A DNA stretch of 64,000 bases from Cephalotus follicularis (GCA_001972305.1 BDDD01000023.1:355707-419706), one strand, 5' to 3'; positions 1 to 11,767 are shown, counted from the first letter of the stretch. Numbers and translations: made by a program. The notes: a model not told the origin generated them from the letters alone.

Positions 1-491
1 CTGCAAACAGCCGAGTAATCCTTGAACTGTGGTGTTCTTCTGCAATAATATGTGTTCTCAATACCATTACAGGTTAGTGAATCCTGCTGTGATGGTTTAT
101 ATCACTTTGTTATGTTGTATTCATGCCAAATAGGTTGTTAGAAGTTGTTTTGGTTCCCTGTCAATTCATGTCATGTTGGCATTGTCGTTCTAAGTCAGTT
201 GGTCTGCCTTTAGACACCTCACATAAACTGTAATCTGGTTTTTATAAGTAATGGCAAATAACTTGACAGAAAATATGAATTGTATGTATGCATATATTTA
301 AAAAGTTCTTTCTTTCTCTTGAAGTAACAACTGCCTATATACTATTCCATGCCAATTCTGTGTTTTTGTGTCATCTAAACATCATACAATGTCTCGTGTA
401 TATGTTCATATGTCTCTGGTATGATGTCTTTCATGTTTAGGTAGTTTATGTATTGAAAAATGTCAAGTTCTGTTGTTCTGTCATCCAGAAT

Positions 492-722
492 AGTCAGCTG
501 TTCTTATTGACAATCGGTTGGTTTGGTTGTGTAGTCGACTGCCTTATGAAAATAGTCGACTGTCTTGTGTTGTGTAGTCGGCTGTTTGTATGAATCAGTC
601 GACTGCCTTGTTATGCACAATCGGCTGGACCACTGTCACAATCGGCTGGACCACTTGGCATGTTTGTATAGTCGACTGGCCCTATCGCATAAGCGGTTTC
701 CAAGCATCCAACAGTCGACTGG
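492..722. repeat. Array of CAGTCGACTG-type palindromes, about 21 bp apart (in K)
   Basis: About nine copies of a 10-bp palindrome (CAGTCGACTG with variants such as TAGTCGACTG, CAATCGGCTG and TAGTCGGCTG) recur at intervals of 20-22 bp, with one gap of 30 bp and one of about 43 bp. The bases between copies are unrelated to each other. No known LTR element type that I recognise explains this. Confidence 0.85.
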
Positions 723-1216
723 AGCTCTGTAACAGTTAGTCGTTTTGTCCAGAGAATTCCTATTTTCAACTGTTTTGATTCGTTTGTTCCTCGAATCAAA
801 CCGGGTCTTTTCTAAACACTGTAACGAGTTTGTTTTATGTCTCCAATGTTTCTTAGACCCTTATATGAATAGTTTTGTGTCTTTTAGATTGTCATGCTTC
901 AAAGGGGAGTTTGAGTTAACAATGTTTCCGTAAGTGCTTTTGTGAACGCAAAAAGGTACGGATGTCCTTCTTTCTTTGGCTATCTGGTTTTTATAGAACT
1001 AAAATCAGTTTTGTTTTATGCTATGTTTCTTCGTTTTATGGGCTTGGTTATGTTTTATGGTGTGTTTCAAAAACAAAGTCGGTTTTTTACGTTTTTTGAA
1101 TTTAAATGTTCATGACTTTATTCTTATGCTATGATATGTTACGATATGAAATGATCATCTCTTTATATCGAAAAATAAATGAGTTGATATTCTGAATACG
1201 AAATGTATGTTATCGT

Positions 1217-1657
1217 TGTAACGACCCGATCCTTAACCACATAAGAAATTGTCCGCTTTTGTCCCACGCAGAACATACAGAGCCCATACATCTGTGTTTC
1301 CACATGGCCCATCACGGTTATATCCTATTTGATGGATTGGTCAGACTTCCCAGGAGGTCACCCATCCTGGTTTTGCCCTTAGCGTAGCATGCTTAACTTT
1401 GGAGTTTCCACTAACTCCTCAGCCAATCCATCAAAAGACGCCTCAGGTAATTAGGTTCAAGGATAATTTCTTATATAGCACAGCCATACTTTCCCCCATT
1501 TCGATGGATCCGGTTCATTCCTGTCACAAGGGCGGCTCCATCTCATGGATAGCCCTTTCCTCTTGGTGGCTTCATCTCATGGATAGCCCTTTCCTCTTGG
1601 TGGCTTCATCTCATGGATAGCCCTTTCCTCTTGCCCACTCTTAAGTGGGGTGTCACA
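1217..1657 (-). repeat. Cassandra 3' LTR (441 bp)
   Basis: Left LTR of the minus-strand TRIM. It is about 34 bp longer than its partner because a tandem unit ending in CCTCTTGGTGGCTTCATC is present three times (about 1525-1630) instead of twice. This is a copy-number change since insertion or at reverse transcription. Confidence 0.88.
1344..1408 (-). promoter_or_regulatory. 5S-rRNA-like internal promoter in Cassandra 3' LTR
   Basis: On the minus strand this reads as the 3' half of plant 5S rRNA. An A-box-like GTTAAGCATGCT is followed by a C-box-like GGATGGGTGACCTCCTGGG that agrees with the plant 5S sequence as I know it. The 5' part of 5S rRNA is not recognisable, so this is the Cassandra-embedded version and not a functional 5S gene. 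Confidence 0.85.
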
Positions 1658-1712
1658 GGCCCACCAGCTTCCGCCTGGTTCGTCCCCGAACCACATCTAC
1701 TAGAGGGGGTCC

Positions 1713-1726
1713 GTCTCTGATACCAA
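1713..1726 (-). other. Primer-binding site of Cassandra (initiator-Met tRNA type)
   Basis: The minus strand reads TTGGTATCAGAGAC directly beside the right LTR, matching the 3' end of initiator-Met tRNA as in most plant LTR elements. It fixes the orientation of the TRIM. Confidence 0.8.
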
Positions 1727-1729
1727 TCT

Positions 1730-2136
1730 TGTAACGACCCGATCCTTAACCACATGAGAAATTGTCCGCTTTTGTCCCACGTAGAACATACAGATCCCAT
1801 ACATCTGTGTTTCCACGTGGCCCATCACGGTTTTGTCATAATTGTTGGATTGGTCAGACTTCCCAGGAGGTCACCCATCCTGGTTTTCCCCTGAGCACAA
1901 CACACTTAACCTTGGAGTTTCCACTAACTCCTCAGCCAATCCATCAAAAGACGCCTCATGTAATTGGGTTCAAGGATCATTTCATATATAGCACATCCAT
2001 ACTTTCCCCCATTTCGATAGATCCGGTTCATTCCTGTCACAAGGGTGGCTCCATCTCATGGATAGCCCTTTCCTCTTGGTGGCTTCATCTCATGGATAGC
2101 CCTTTCCTCTTGCCCACTCTTAAGTGGGGTGTCACA
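1730..2136 (-). repeat. Cassandra 5' LTR (407 bp)
   Basis: Right LTR of the TRIM, in direct orientation with 1217-1657 and collinear with it except for one fewer 34-bp tandem unit and scattered substitutions. Confidence 0.88.
1857..1922 (-). promoter_or_regulatory. 5S-rRNA-like internal promoter in Cassandra 5' LTR
   Basis: Second copy of the 5S-derived segment. The C-box-like GGATGGGTGACCTCCTGGG is intact, whereas the A-box-like part has changed to GTTAAGTGTGTTG. In the family this copy would start the genomic transcript. Confidence 0.82.
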
Positions 2137-3103
2137 ATCACTGTGAACGATTTTCAAATATGTTTTGAGAAAGCATATTTATCTGTTTTTAAAGTGATGT
2201 TTTCGAAATAATTGAATACTGAGTCTTGTACCCACCTATGGGGCGTACCATAGGCATGTCGTAGGCTGGCACGGGGACATGACACTTCCGTATCAGTGTG
2301 ATTAGTCTACGGCGTCTCTCAATGTTATGAATAAATCCCATGAGGTTGATTTATGGATCCGCTATGTATGATAGAGGCGTATGAATCGATTCTAGTATAT
2401 GAATATGTGATATGAAATGATATGTGAGAATTGACTTGTGTAGTGCCGTACACTTCACTTCTAATGGGCATGTGGAATTAGCGCCTCCCTTGCCAATCTA
2501 TGTTATTAAATGTGATATAATATATGGCTCAGTATGACTTTATCAATCATGAAATGATGTTTTTGAAATGTTTCATAAATGTTTCAAAAGATATGAAATT
2601 GGTATTTTATGGAAATTCGGATATGATTTCAAAGAATGTTTAAGCTTTTTTAATTGCTTAAGATTTTCTGTTATGAGTTTTATTGAGATCTTACTGCTTT
2701 TAAACTTATCATTTACTGCTTTTACTTTCTTTATCCGTACTAAGGTTTGCTCAGCCGCGTTTTGTTTTCCATGCGGCAGGTTATCAGGAGCAGCGGGGGA
2801 ATGTGTGAATGAGAGTTGGCCACTTTTATGTCATGGATCCCTAGGAATGTGATCCCTATATGTGTCTTCTGTTCTAGTGGTCATGAACAATATATTATTT
2901 TGGTTCACGTTTTGGTATTGACTTTTGAAATATGTTAAGTTTTAAGTTTGGAACAGTTTTTCAGTTATGCTATGACCACCACGTTTTGACTAATGATGAA
3001 ATGTTTATGTTCAGTTAAAGTTATGCCTATGTTCAAATATGTTTTGTTAAGTTATGATCTGTATTATGATCTGCGATGACTCCCGCCGTCTGGGGGTGTT
3101 ACA

Positions 3104-6100
3104 ACATTAGCATAATTTGTTAATTCTCCAATTAATGATCTCTCTCCGATTCTCTTACGTTCTCACACATATATTGTGTGTGACTCTATAAGTTCATAAT
3201 TACGTAGGACATAGGATTAATCATAACGCTTATGATTGATGAATTAGTCGTTCCTAATCGCATTAGAAACTTATAAATGATATAAAAGAATTAAACCCTG
3301 ATTTTAATTCTTTCTGACACTTGATTGATCATAAATTAATCTCGATTATCCTAATGATCAACATCGACATCTAGCAATGCATATTGACCCTCAGGTAATA
3401 TGAATATACATTGAACCTTGAATTACAGTTACGTGCACGTACAATCTTGCTACCAACAATACTCGAATTAAACCTAAGGCAAGGAACATTGTCAGGCCCT
3501 AACAGTTCATTCATTAAAATGATATCATAGGTAATCTGCTATCAAGATCAAATTAGAAACCCTTTCTAATTTAACTGATCTCAGATCTTATAATCAACAT
3601 TCCAATACCTTTTCATCCTGCCCAGGAAATATTATAGCTAATATCCCTATGAAGGAATAAAACTTCGTTTATGGTCATTTTAGGCGTTAGGTACATAGGG
3701 TGTTCAACTTCAATTTTCATTAAAGTGGCTCTAATACAATGAACATCCCATAAACTAACTCCATAAACGATCACAAACAACCAGGATCGCTAATAAATAA
3801 CCCAATCAAACAGCCAGTTATATACATATATAGAATGATAGAGTTTATATCGAGTAACCAAACTCCTTCCTTCAAGTATCTGTTATGAGACTTCAAGATT
3901 TTACTCAGGAACAGACAGCAGCGGAATAACAAACCAATGTAAATACAAGTCCTATATCACTAATCCTAATCTAGGATCAATATAGGTAATGTAATGCTCA
4001 GAGAAAGTAGTACACCACCTATAGAAATCAAACATTGGTGTTATAGACAATGGAATTTCCTTTCTCTTTTCTCACAGTTTGTTCTCTATGAACAAACCAG
4101 AGCAATATTTTCTCTCTCTGCAAAACGTTCCAGCCAGGAGCAAGTCTTCTCTTGTTCTCCAAGAACACCAAGTAGAATGCTCTCTCTTTCTCTCTACAAA
4201 ATCATCCAGGTTCAACACTCTCGTTTCCAAAACGTGTTCAGTGTTCTCTCTTATGCTATCAACAAACCAATGTAATGATCCACCAAAAGTGGATCATCAT
4301 CAATCCAGCCATGATGAAAACGTGTTGAGTGGATTTCATTCCCTGAATGCATATCCCGTTTCCATTGCTGGCGTCATGACAAGTCAAGTTTCCTTTTCAT
4401 TCTTGCATGACTTATGGCTTTAACAAGTTGTTGTTGCATGACTATTGCATTTTCCATTTGCCGCTACCAGCCATATTGGTTATCCAATAACCAAAATACG
4501 TCAACGTTGCATGCAAAAGCCAATAAGGAAAAACGTGTTCTCCATGTAGCCAACCAATGAGAATAGAGAGATTAGCATGCAACCAATCAAGAGAGAGCTA
4601 TAGTATGCAAACAATGTATAGAGAGATGGAGAGAAGACATAATCCAATTATGCATTAATACCATAATCATATTAGTATGTTACATCAACTAGCCAGTCAT
4701 GTAACGTCACTAACGCACCACAATATAACATGTGCCATCACACGTTATAAGACAATATGATATATGTATCCAATACTTATACTCATGAGGCGGCCCTAAA
4801 GTCCGAAATTAAATCGGTAATGATGGTATGTTACTAAGATGCCTTGCTCTTAAGTAAACTAACCATAAGTAGTCCTTGACTACTTTTAAGACCCTTAACC
4901 TGTGACCATCATATTCCATGTGTGTAAATCACTCCCTTGATTAATTTCCACAATTAAGTCCATTTCTGATACATCTGATACTTTATCCTGACAATAGTTA
5001 CCGTGTACTATAATCCCTCATCATGCTCGGCTCCGATCATGGCCTAGGGTATGTATACATGTCCACCCTAGATATGCCGGTATCTATAAATCTGTATATA
5101 TACCATCACGACTATCGATAAGACTTTCTGGAAACCATAGGTTCCAGCTCGCCATAACCTGGACAGGTATTTCAAAGTCAACAATGAATACAGATACTAT
5201 AAAGCCAATCACCCTCACATCAGGTGTGACGATCCCATGTTGCAAACTCACTTACATTCACATAAATCCTACAAGACCCAAAAGCTGCATGTTTGCCAGC
5301 CCCGCAAAAGAACTGGGTAAGGCAGAAATCAAAGTCAGACAGTCTCTATGCAATGTACAATAGCCGCTCACATCTAAGGATCAAACAAGTCCACCACGAA
5401 CTGGCTAGACTCGTAGAATCTATACGCTACTATCTCAGATGGGAAACTCTATTGACAGGGGATATGTGACCATCCAAATAGAATTCCCATGGTGGGTCAA
5501 GTTCGGTGTACATGCTCCCAGCACGCACCCCGTATTAGCTTTAGGGTTCAACCCAAGTAGCGATGAGATACTCCACCCTCCCATTCATGAGAGCAAGCAT
5601 AACACGGAAAGTCTATCCGGTCCACAAATGCCCTAAGTAAGTGAACCTATGACTTGGAACAGTTTAGTCACAGGAAATAAGGAAGTTGCTCTCATAGCCC
5701 TTGGCTTGACAACCAACCCTTTGATGTGACAGGGCACCATATATGTAAGAAGTGACATGCTTCAATTATGTGATATAAAACATATAGTGGCTTGATGGGT
5801 CACACTCTCTCCAACACCCTAAGCATCAACTCCCTTCACTGGGAGTGGTAGATTCCATCTTGCTCACTCACATGTCTCCATGGATAATCCTCTGTACCAA
5901 ACTAATACCTGCATACTCCTCATGGTTAGAGGATGTACTTAAGTATCATCAAAGTATGATATCTTATGCACAAGACATATAGTGGTAGCTTAGGTCTAAG
6001 GACCACATACACTACTGTAATAAAGGAAGTCTATCTGACATCTAAGTAAGACGCCATACAGGTCTTCATACAGCGAACCACTTTAGTGAACTCATAAAAT

Positions 6101-6328
6101 AATGAGTACGCACGTGTATGCCATATAGTCACTACATGGTGACTTGTGAGAACAGTCAACCTCTTCAACAAGCTAGCATAGAACATGATAGTCTAACCGG
6201 ATAATATATGTCTAAGTATGTTATCCTACGACTAGGAAGATTCAAGAGTAAAGCTTACCGATTGCTAAGCCTCAAAACAAGATCTCATCATGGTCTTAGT
6301 CATCAAACTTTATTCCATGGACATTTAT
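3104..6328 (-). mobile_element. H1: Ty1/copia-type LTR, left visible segment
   Basis: Apart from the inserted LTR J, this segment is collinear with 24666-25720, which is the LTR of copia element H2. H1 is interrupted at its left by K (ends 3103) and at its right by X (starts 6329), and resumes at 22987. Orientation is minus by comparison with H2, whose polypurine tract and pol define the direction. The rest of H1 lies before the window, so it may be a solo LTR or a 5' LTR. Confidence 0.75.
3650..5816 (-). mobile_element. Solo LTR J, copia-type (2.17 kb)
   Basis: A 2167-bp block beginning TG and ending CA, flanked by a perfect 5-bp duplication CCCTA (3645-3649 and 5817-5821). The paralogous LTR of H2 has the uninterrupted sequence with a single CCCTA near 25210, so this is an insertion in H1. 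On the minus strand it starts TGTTGGAGAGAGTGTGACC, a typical copia LTR start. It has no internal region or coding potential, so it looks like the product of LTR-LTR recombination. The family is not identified further. Confidence 0.8.
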
Positions 6329-7194
6329 TATAATGGCCCTAAATGTTATAAAGGATTATATATGAGCTTTAAGAATTGTCTCTCCTCCCTTAGGCCAGTT
6401 TTTGTTTGGGCCAAGCATGCGTAAGCAATCAGGACTGGGTTGTGAATTCATACTTGGGCTTGAGGAAGAGAAATGGTCAGCCCGAAATGGTGAATGAAAC
6501 TAAGAGTGTAGCATTTTCTAGATCCTTCCTCACATGTGTATATAAGGAGAAAGACGCTCATGAAACACTCTTCAGATTCTCCCTCCCAGTTTCTATTCTG
6601 GAAAGATCGAGAAAAGGAAGAAAGCGGAAGATGGAGTCTGATGTCACGAGAAAGCTGAGGAAAGCGACAAGTGAGGAGCTTCCTTGGGAGAATTCAAAGT
6701 CTCCCATATAAATCCTTCACCTCCTGGAAGTGAAGGAGCAATGCCAGTAGTTGAAAGGAGAAGGAAACTGAGGTGCGTGGCAGTTTCAGGCTTTGAAGAA
6801 GTCCAGAATCTAAGTAAGGAATCAGGCGATCTCCGTTTTCAATAGATTCTAAGGTAGGTTGCTACACGTCTGAGCGCCTACCAGCATGTGTGTTTGTGTG
6901 TGTTGTGTGTTATTTGCTTGTTTGTTTGATTGTTGTATGTGTTGCTTGTGACTTGTTTTTGTTGTGTTTGTTGGACTAGGATTTCTTTGTTTGTCCCTCT
7001 GTCTATGATAAGGATTTGGACATAATCTAGGTGAAGTTTAGTACTTGGAAAGTACTAGAACTACATGTCGATGTTGAGCCCGACTAGTCTCCAGAGGACT
7101 TAGAGCTTATTAGATCGAGGTCGGACTAGTCCTATGCGTGCCGAGTAGACCAGCCAACTTGGCCGTCGAGCATGACTTGCTCATGCGTGTGCCG

Positions 7195-7440
7195 AGCGTA
7201 ATACGTCTGAGCATGACCCACTAGTGTGAGCCGAGCATGACTTGTCCGAGCATGCCGAGCATGACTTGTCCGAGCATGACGATCATGACTTGTCCAAGCA
7301 TGCCAAGCATGGCTTGTCTGAGCATACCGAGCATGACTTGTCCAAGATGGCTAGTCTGCGCATGTCGAGCAGGCCTACCCACAAGGTTGCCGAGCATGAC
7401 TAGTCCGTACATGCCGAGCATGATTTGCCCGAGCACTACA
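7195..7440. repeat. Minisatellite, unit about 15-24 bp, in X 5' LTR
   Basis: Degenerate tandem copies built from CCGAGCATGACTTGT. The matching block in the 3' LTR (about 18635-18790) has fewer copies, so the array changed length after the element was made or during its synthesis. Confidence 0.85.
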
Positions 7441-7739
7441 AGTAGACCACCTTCTCAGCTCGAGATGAATATTTGCATGTGAGTCAGACCAATGCTTAGA
7501 GTGGATTAACCCGTGCATGCCGAGAAGACCATCCCATATGGTCACCAAGCATATTCATGCGTGCATGTCTGACCAGTCCCTCGAGCGTAATAATGTTGAG
7601 AGCATAAGTGTATAGCGTCGTGCAGCGTTAGGTCTGACTAATGGCAAGAGCCCAAGCAGAGTTCCTTCTCTGCTTGAAGTATATGAATACAAAAACCTAG
7701 AGAGACATCCTATGGTAGGTGAACTTAGAGAGTGAATCC

Positions 7740-8030
7740 ACATAAGGGTTGTCCTTAGCATGTGAGTCCAATGGGGAGAATTATGCTAAAGTAGGTAAAC
7801 CCAAGGGTGAATTCCGCTTAGCAGGTGAACCAGAGGGGGTGAATTCTACCAGAGCAGGTGAACCTAAGGGTGAATTCCATAGGCAGGTGATAATCGGGTG
7901 AATCCTGCTTGAAGGGTGAACCTAAGGGTGAACTCCACTAGAGCAGATGAACCTAAGCGTGAATTCCGCCAGAGCAGGTGAACCTAAGGGTGAGTGAATT
8001 CCTTAGGCAGGTGAACCTCTATTGTAAAAC
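7740..8030. repeat. Minisatellite, unit about 27-34 bp, in X 5' LTR
   Basis: Repeats of the form AGCAGGTGAACCTAAGGG followed by TGAATTCCG. The equivalent block in the 3' LTR (about 19070-19400) differs in copy number and unit order. Confidence 0.85.
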
Positions 8031-8560
8031 TTGGTATAGGAAGCAGACCATGACCGGACCAACTCCTCTGTTATAAATATATGAAATCTGGTTGTTGAGT
8101 AGAGTAGTCCGAGGAAGATATAAAGGATGTTACATGGATTGGATGGTTATATGGCATGCACGCATCTCTTCTACGGTTGTTTGCTTTGTTCTCTGTGGTA
8201 TATCTCTGCATGCAGTAATCTACACAACCCAAGGGTTGTTGTACAGTTGGATCAGCACAACAGCCTAAGGGATAAAAAGTAGTGCTAGTATTCCTCCTCG
8301 GAAGTGTGATCTAGTGAGCAAGATATAATGTAATTATTTTGTTATGACCTACCGATTTGTGACAGAGCCAGTATTGATAAATCAGTGTAAGAATTGGGTA
8401 TATCCACATGTATTAAATCGATGGTTGATGATTTTTATGCTTATGATTTAAGTTATAAAATTTTATGATGATTGGAATTAAGGTTTCTATTGATTATATG
8501 TACAGAATGCCACGTGTCAGGCCATGGGGCCCATCCCACAGTTCGGGGCCTGACAGTTTT

Positions 8561-8573
8561 TTGTATCAGAGCC
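8561..8573 (+). other. X primer-binding site
   Basis: TTGTATCAGAGCC lies 5 bp after the 5' LTR. It matches the initiator-Met tRNA primer site TGGTATCAGAGC except for one changed base, consistent with an old element. Confidence 0.75.
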
Positions 8574-8689
8574 GTACTATGCTGGATATACCAGGATAGG
8601 GTCCTTGGAAATGGAGTTAAGTGTATATATGTGGATATTGACCCATTCTTTATGGACATAGAATTTGGAGGGATGGAAGGATGACGAAC

Positions 8690-9452
8690 TAGAACTGCAT
8701 GAGGATTGAGAGTCGGGCTATCGACCAGGTGTACCCGAGAGAATAGAGATGCTCAGGGACAAGAAGAAGTGAATATAGCTCAAGAAGTAGTAGCTACTGC
8801 TTGAAAGGAACCTAGAGGTTTATGAGGAGGGTGCGTGCCATGATAAATCAGATGAATGAGTTCATGCAACAATATGCGATTGAAAAGAACAACCACCTAT
8901 TGCATGAAGGCGTGCATCAGAAGCTGCAGAATAGACATCAACTGCTAGACCAGCTAGGCGAGCCGAGGCAACAAGGAGTTCAATTGACCAGCCTATACGC
9001 CTTGAGGACCCGTTAATCAGATTCTTAAAGTTGAACCCTCCAGCTTTCACAGGGGATCTTGATGCCATTTCAGCTGAGAGATGGATGATGCAATTGGAAA
9101 AGATTTTTTGAGCTCTGGAATGCTCAGATTCATAGAACGTTATCTTTGCAACATATATGTTACAAAGAGAAGCGGAACACTGGTCGAAGATGCTTGAATC
9201 TTCTTGGGAAGCATCCGAGATACCATATTCTTGGGATACGTTCAAAACAAAGTTCAATGAAAGATTCTATCCCGAAGTTGAACCTGATAAGAGAGAGGCC
9301 GAGCTCTTAGGCCTAACCCATGGAGATATGTCTGTGGAACAATAAGAGGCCAAGTTCATCGAGTTATCAAGGATAGCTCCGCACATAGTTAACACGAAAT
9401 CAAGCAAAGCTAAAAAGTTTCTCAATTGACTTCGTCCTGATATTAGGGAGAA
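8690..9452 (+). pseudogene. X gag, N-terminal part (split by G)
   Basis: Frame fragments resemble the gypsy gag (retrotrans_gag) domain: an N-terminal region at 8822-9016, then AERWMMQLEKIF near 9075, an EAEHWSK segment in 9157-9345, and FIELSRIAPHIV and LRPDIRE just before 9452. These are the usual landmarks of Tekay/Del capsid, which packages element RNA. The frame has stops (for example after SVEQ near 9343 and after FLN near 9429) and is cut at 9452 by element G; gag continues at 13840. It is certainly a pseudogene. Confidence 0.8.
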
Positions 9453-11767
9453 TGTAATACCCTGTTCGTTCGTAAATGTATTTTTACGGGTTCGTAAATA
9501 TATTTTTACGAATTTTATATGTGTGTTTGCGGGCTTTTAATTGTGTTTAATTTTAAAAGTCCGGTTGCCCAATGATCGGGTTTATGTGAATTGTGCGGTA
9601 TGATACCGGTCCGATATTTGGGTATGTTATGCTATGTTGGGTTTTATAAATTCTTATTTTAATCCAAAATTATTTTATTAAAAACAAATTATTATTCTTT
9701 TATTTTAATATTCCTTATTTTTTTTCCTTTTCATTATTTATTCATTTTGTTATTATTTCTTTTTCTTTTCTTTTTCCTATTTTATCATTTTCTACCATTT
9801 TCACCTACTTCTTTCCACCACCCTTCTTCTTTCCAGCAGATTTCTCCTTCCCACCATCTGAATTCACATGTTAGAATCTTCCTTTCTCATTACAAAATCC
9901 AGAAAAGTTCCCATTCTTCTCCCTTTTGTCAAAGCATGTCTCCTTCTTTTTGCTTTCTTGGAGTATCTTGCCATTTTATATGTGCCTTCATTCCTTCTTG
10001 CAAGTTAGCCGAATTTGCCTTGTTATTGTGCAAGAATCTGCTGTGTAAATCATTCTTCAAATTCCAGAAGGTAATCTCAATCCTTTAATTGTTTCCTTGG
10101 ATTAAATTCTCTAAAATTGCTAAGTATGTCTAAAAATACCATGGTTTTGTATACTTCTTTCTTGTTTCTGTTCACAGCTGAATTGTGTGTTGTACTGTGT
10201 TCTTCCTACTGTTTTCTGGGTTATCTAACATCATTAAAGGTCAGTGAATTCATTCCCTTCAATTATAGTTTTGTTTCAATGGCTTACTTTGAGTTTCTGT
10301 GTTCTTGGAGTCTTGAGTCTTTGATTCTTGCCCAAACATGTTGTCATTGTGTTTGTGATGTTATCTGCACGTTTTATGCACCTATATATGTCACAAACTA
10401 AGTTTATAACATCTGTGTTTAATAAAACACAAAATCTGGACATGTTCATGCAATGTCTCTTTATTTCCTTTTTTCAAGTTAAATCATTCAAAGGTCGTTT
10501 CTTTGTCAAATTTGTGTTTTTAAGTCACCTACAAGTCATATATAATCATATGTTTATGTCCATATGTCTTTGGTTTAAGGTAGAAATCATTTGAACCATT
10601 TTCAGTAGCAAATCGTCGGATTTCCAAATGTTCTGACGCCCAAAACAGCCGACTGTTTTAGTGGACAGTCGACTGGAATGGTTGGGTAGTCGACTGGATT
10701 GAAGAACACAGTCGACTACCTGCATTTTTGGGTTGCGTAGTCGACTGTCACATGATCTAGTCGACTGCCCAGACTCTCAAGTCGACTGGATCCCTGTTCC
10801 AGCCGACTGGTATGCCCTGGAATGTGCTGTTTTCACCCATTTTGATTCGTTGGACCCCCGAATCGATCCGAATCTTTTCCAAACATTTTTGTGAGTCTTT
10901 TTAATGCTTGTAATGTGTTTTAAACTCTTATAAATATGATTTTGAATGTCTTTATAGATTGTTGAATTTCAAGTGGATATCGTTTAAAATTGTCTATTCG
11001 TAAGTACTTTGCAAGCGCATAAGGTACGGATTTTCTGTTCCTTGGCTATCTGACATCCAAACTGAAACTGTTTTGATAAACATCTTCGTTTATGAAATCA
11101 ATGATGTTCGTGATTTTAATATGTTTTGAATTTAAAGTTGGTTTGACATTTTAATTGATTCCGACTTTATCTATACGATATGTTATGGTACGAAATGTTA
11201 AGGTACGGATTCTTCGTTCCTTGACAAATTCTTAATGTTTCAGTTCTGTTTGAGATTAAAATACAGATTCCGGTTTTATTATCACTCGGTTATGAATATG
11301 CTTACTTTGGTTTATGAATTCCGTATGTTTGTGTTTTAGAATATAAAGTCATTTGATATTTTATGAAGTAAATAGTCTGACTTTATGAAATCAGTTACGA
11401 TATGTTTACGAAATGATATGCAATCATCTCCTTATTTTGAAATCAAATGAGTTGATTTTTCTGATTTTGAAAGTATATGAAACTATATCGTTTGAATACG
11501 ATTTATGGTAATGGTTTGGGAAACGTTTTTAAAATGATTTAATGAAATCATGTTTTTCGAAATGGTTGGACATGAGCATGACTTTCACTATCGAGAGTAT
11601 GTTGAATGGGCATGACTTTCCCTATCGAAAGTATGCTGGTTTTATGAAATGATATGTATATGTTTTGATTTGATTTTGGAGTGAACCAATATATGAAATG
11701 ATTTTGATAAATCATTATTTTCGAAATACTAAGTTTTTGAAATGGTGAAATACTGAGCTAATGTGAG
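9453..11767 (+). repeat. G 5' LTR portion
   Basis: Homologous, in order, to the reverse complement of F from 22608 leftwards and to K. It holds a T/C-rich leader-like tract (9717-9800), the palindrome array at 10646-10809, and a second GGTACGGAT...GTTCCTTG block (near 11022 and 11202) suggesting an internal duplication. The break near 11767 follows AATACTGAG, where K and F continue into different LTR sequence. Confidence 0.8.
10646..10809. repeat. Array of CAGTCGACTG-type palindromes, about 21 bp apart (in G)
   Basis: Eight copies start at 10646, 10666, 10687, 10709, 10738, 10758, 10779 and 10800, giving intervals of 20, 21, 22, 29, 20, 21 and 21 bp. Spacers do not resemble each other. Confidence 0.9.

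Larger units (their letters stand above)
1217..2136 (-). mobile_element. Cassandra TRIM retrotransposon
   Basis: A 920-bp element with two direct LTRs (1217-1657 and 1730-2136) around only 72 bp of internal sequence, so it encodes nothing. On the minus strand the LTRs begin TGTGACACCCC and end GGTCGTTACA. Both carry a 5S-rRNA-like segment, the defining trait of Cassandra, where it supplies an internal RNA polymerase III promoter. The internal region has a primer site matching initiator-Met tRNA next to the right LTR. The flanks ATCGT (1212-1216) and ATCAC (2137-2141) are an imperfect target duplication. It interrupts element K. Mobilisation would need proteins from another element. Confidence 0.9.
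1..3103 (+). mobile_element. Element K: right part of a Ty3/gypsy LTR, cut by the window edge
   Basis: The LTR reads on the plus strand and ends at 3103 with GGGGGTGTTACA, the same terminus as the LTRs of G (ends 13834) and, reversed, F (starts 19889). Base 1 corresponds to roughly 10190 in G, so about 0.7 kb of the LTR lies before the window. The region carries a palindrome array and is interrupted by a Cassandra TRIM at 1217-2136. After 3103 the sequence continues directly into the copia-type LTR H1, so K inserted there; the adjacent ACATT (3104-3108) would be one copy of its target duplication. I cannot tell whether this is a solo LTR or the 3' LTR of a longer element. Short reading frames here are not supported as genes. 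Confidence 0.85.
6329..8555 (+). repeat. X 5' LTR (2.2 kb)
   Basis: It starts TATAATGGCCC (3' copy: TGTAATGGCCC at 17795) and ends CCTGACA at 8555 just before the primer site. It contains two unrelated minisatellite blocks (7195-7440 and 7740-8030). Reading frames found in this LTR follow the repeats and are not genes. Confidence 0.88.

Noticed and set aside
492..722. CRISPR-like repeat-spacer array
   Set aside because: Repeats are only 10 bp, degenerate and palindromic, spacers are 10-12 bp, there are no cas genes, and the context is plant retrotransposon LTRs.
1344..1922. Genuine 5S rRNA genes
   Set aside because: Only the 3' half is recognisable, in two copies inside short direct LTRs with a primer site; this is the Cassandra arrangement.
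1399..2211. Plus-strand frames of 73 and 149 codons as genes
   Set aside because: They cross the non-coding TRIM and its tandem repeats; the repeated residues come from the 34-bp unit.
3994..4423. Two overlapping frames as a gene
   Set aside because: They lie in the solo LTR J in a pyrimidine-rich leader-like stretch and carry no recognisable domain.
7221..7482. Frames encoding repetitive Met/Leu/Gly or Cys/Pro/Ser/Met proteins
   Set aside because: They are translations of the minisatellite in the X LTR on both strands, and the copy number varies between LTRs.
9747..10594. Three overlapping frames rich in Phe, Ser and Leu as membrane proteins
   Set aside because: They lie in the T/C-rich LTR of G; homologous parts of F and K do not keep the frames.
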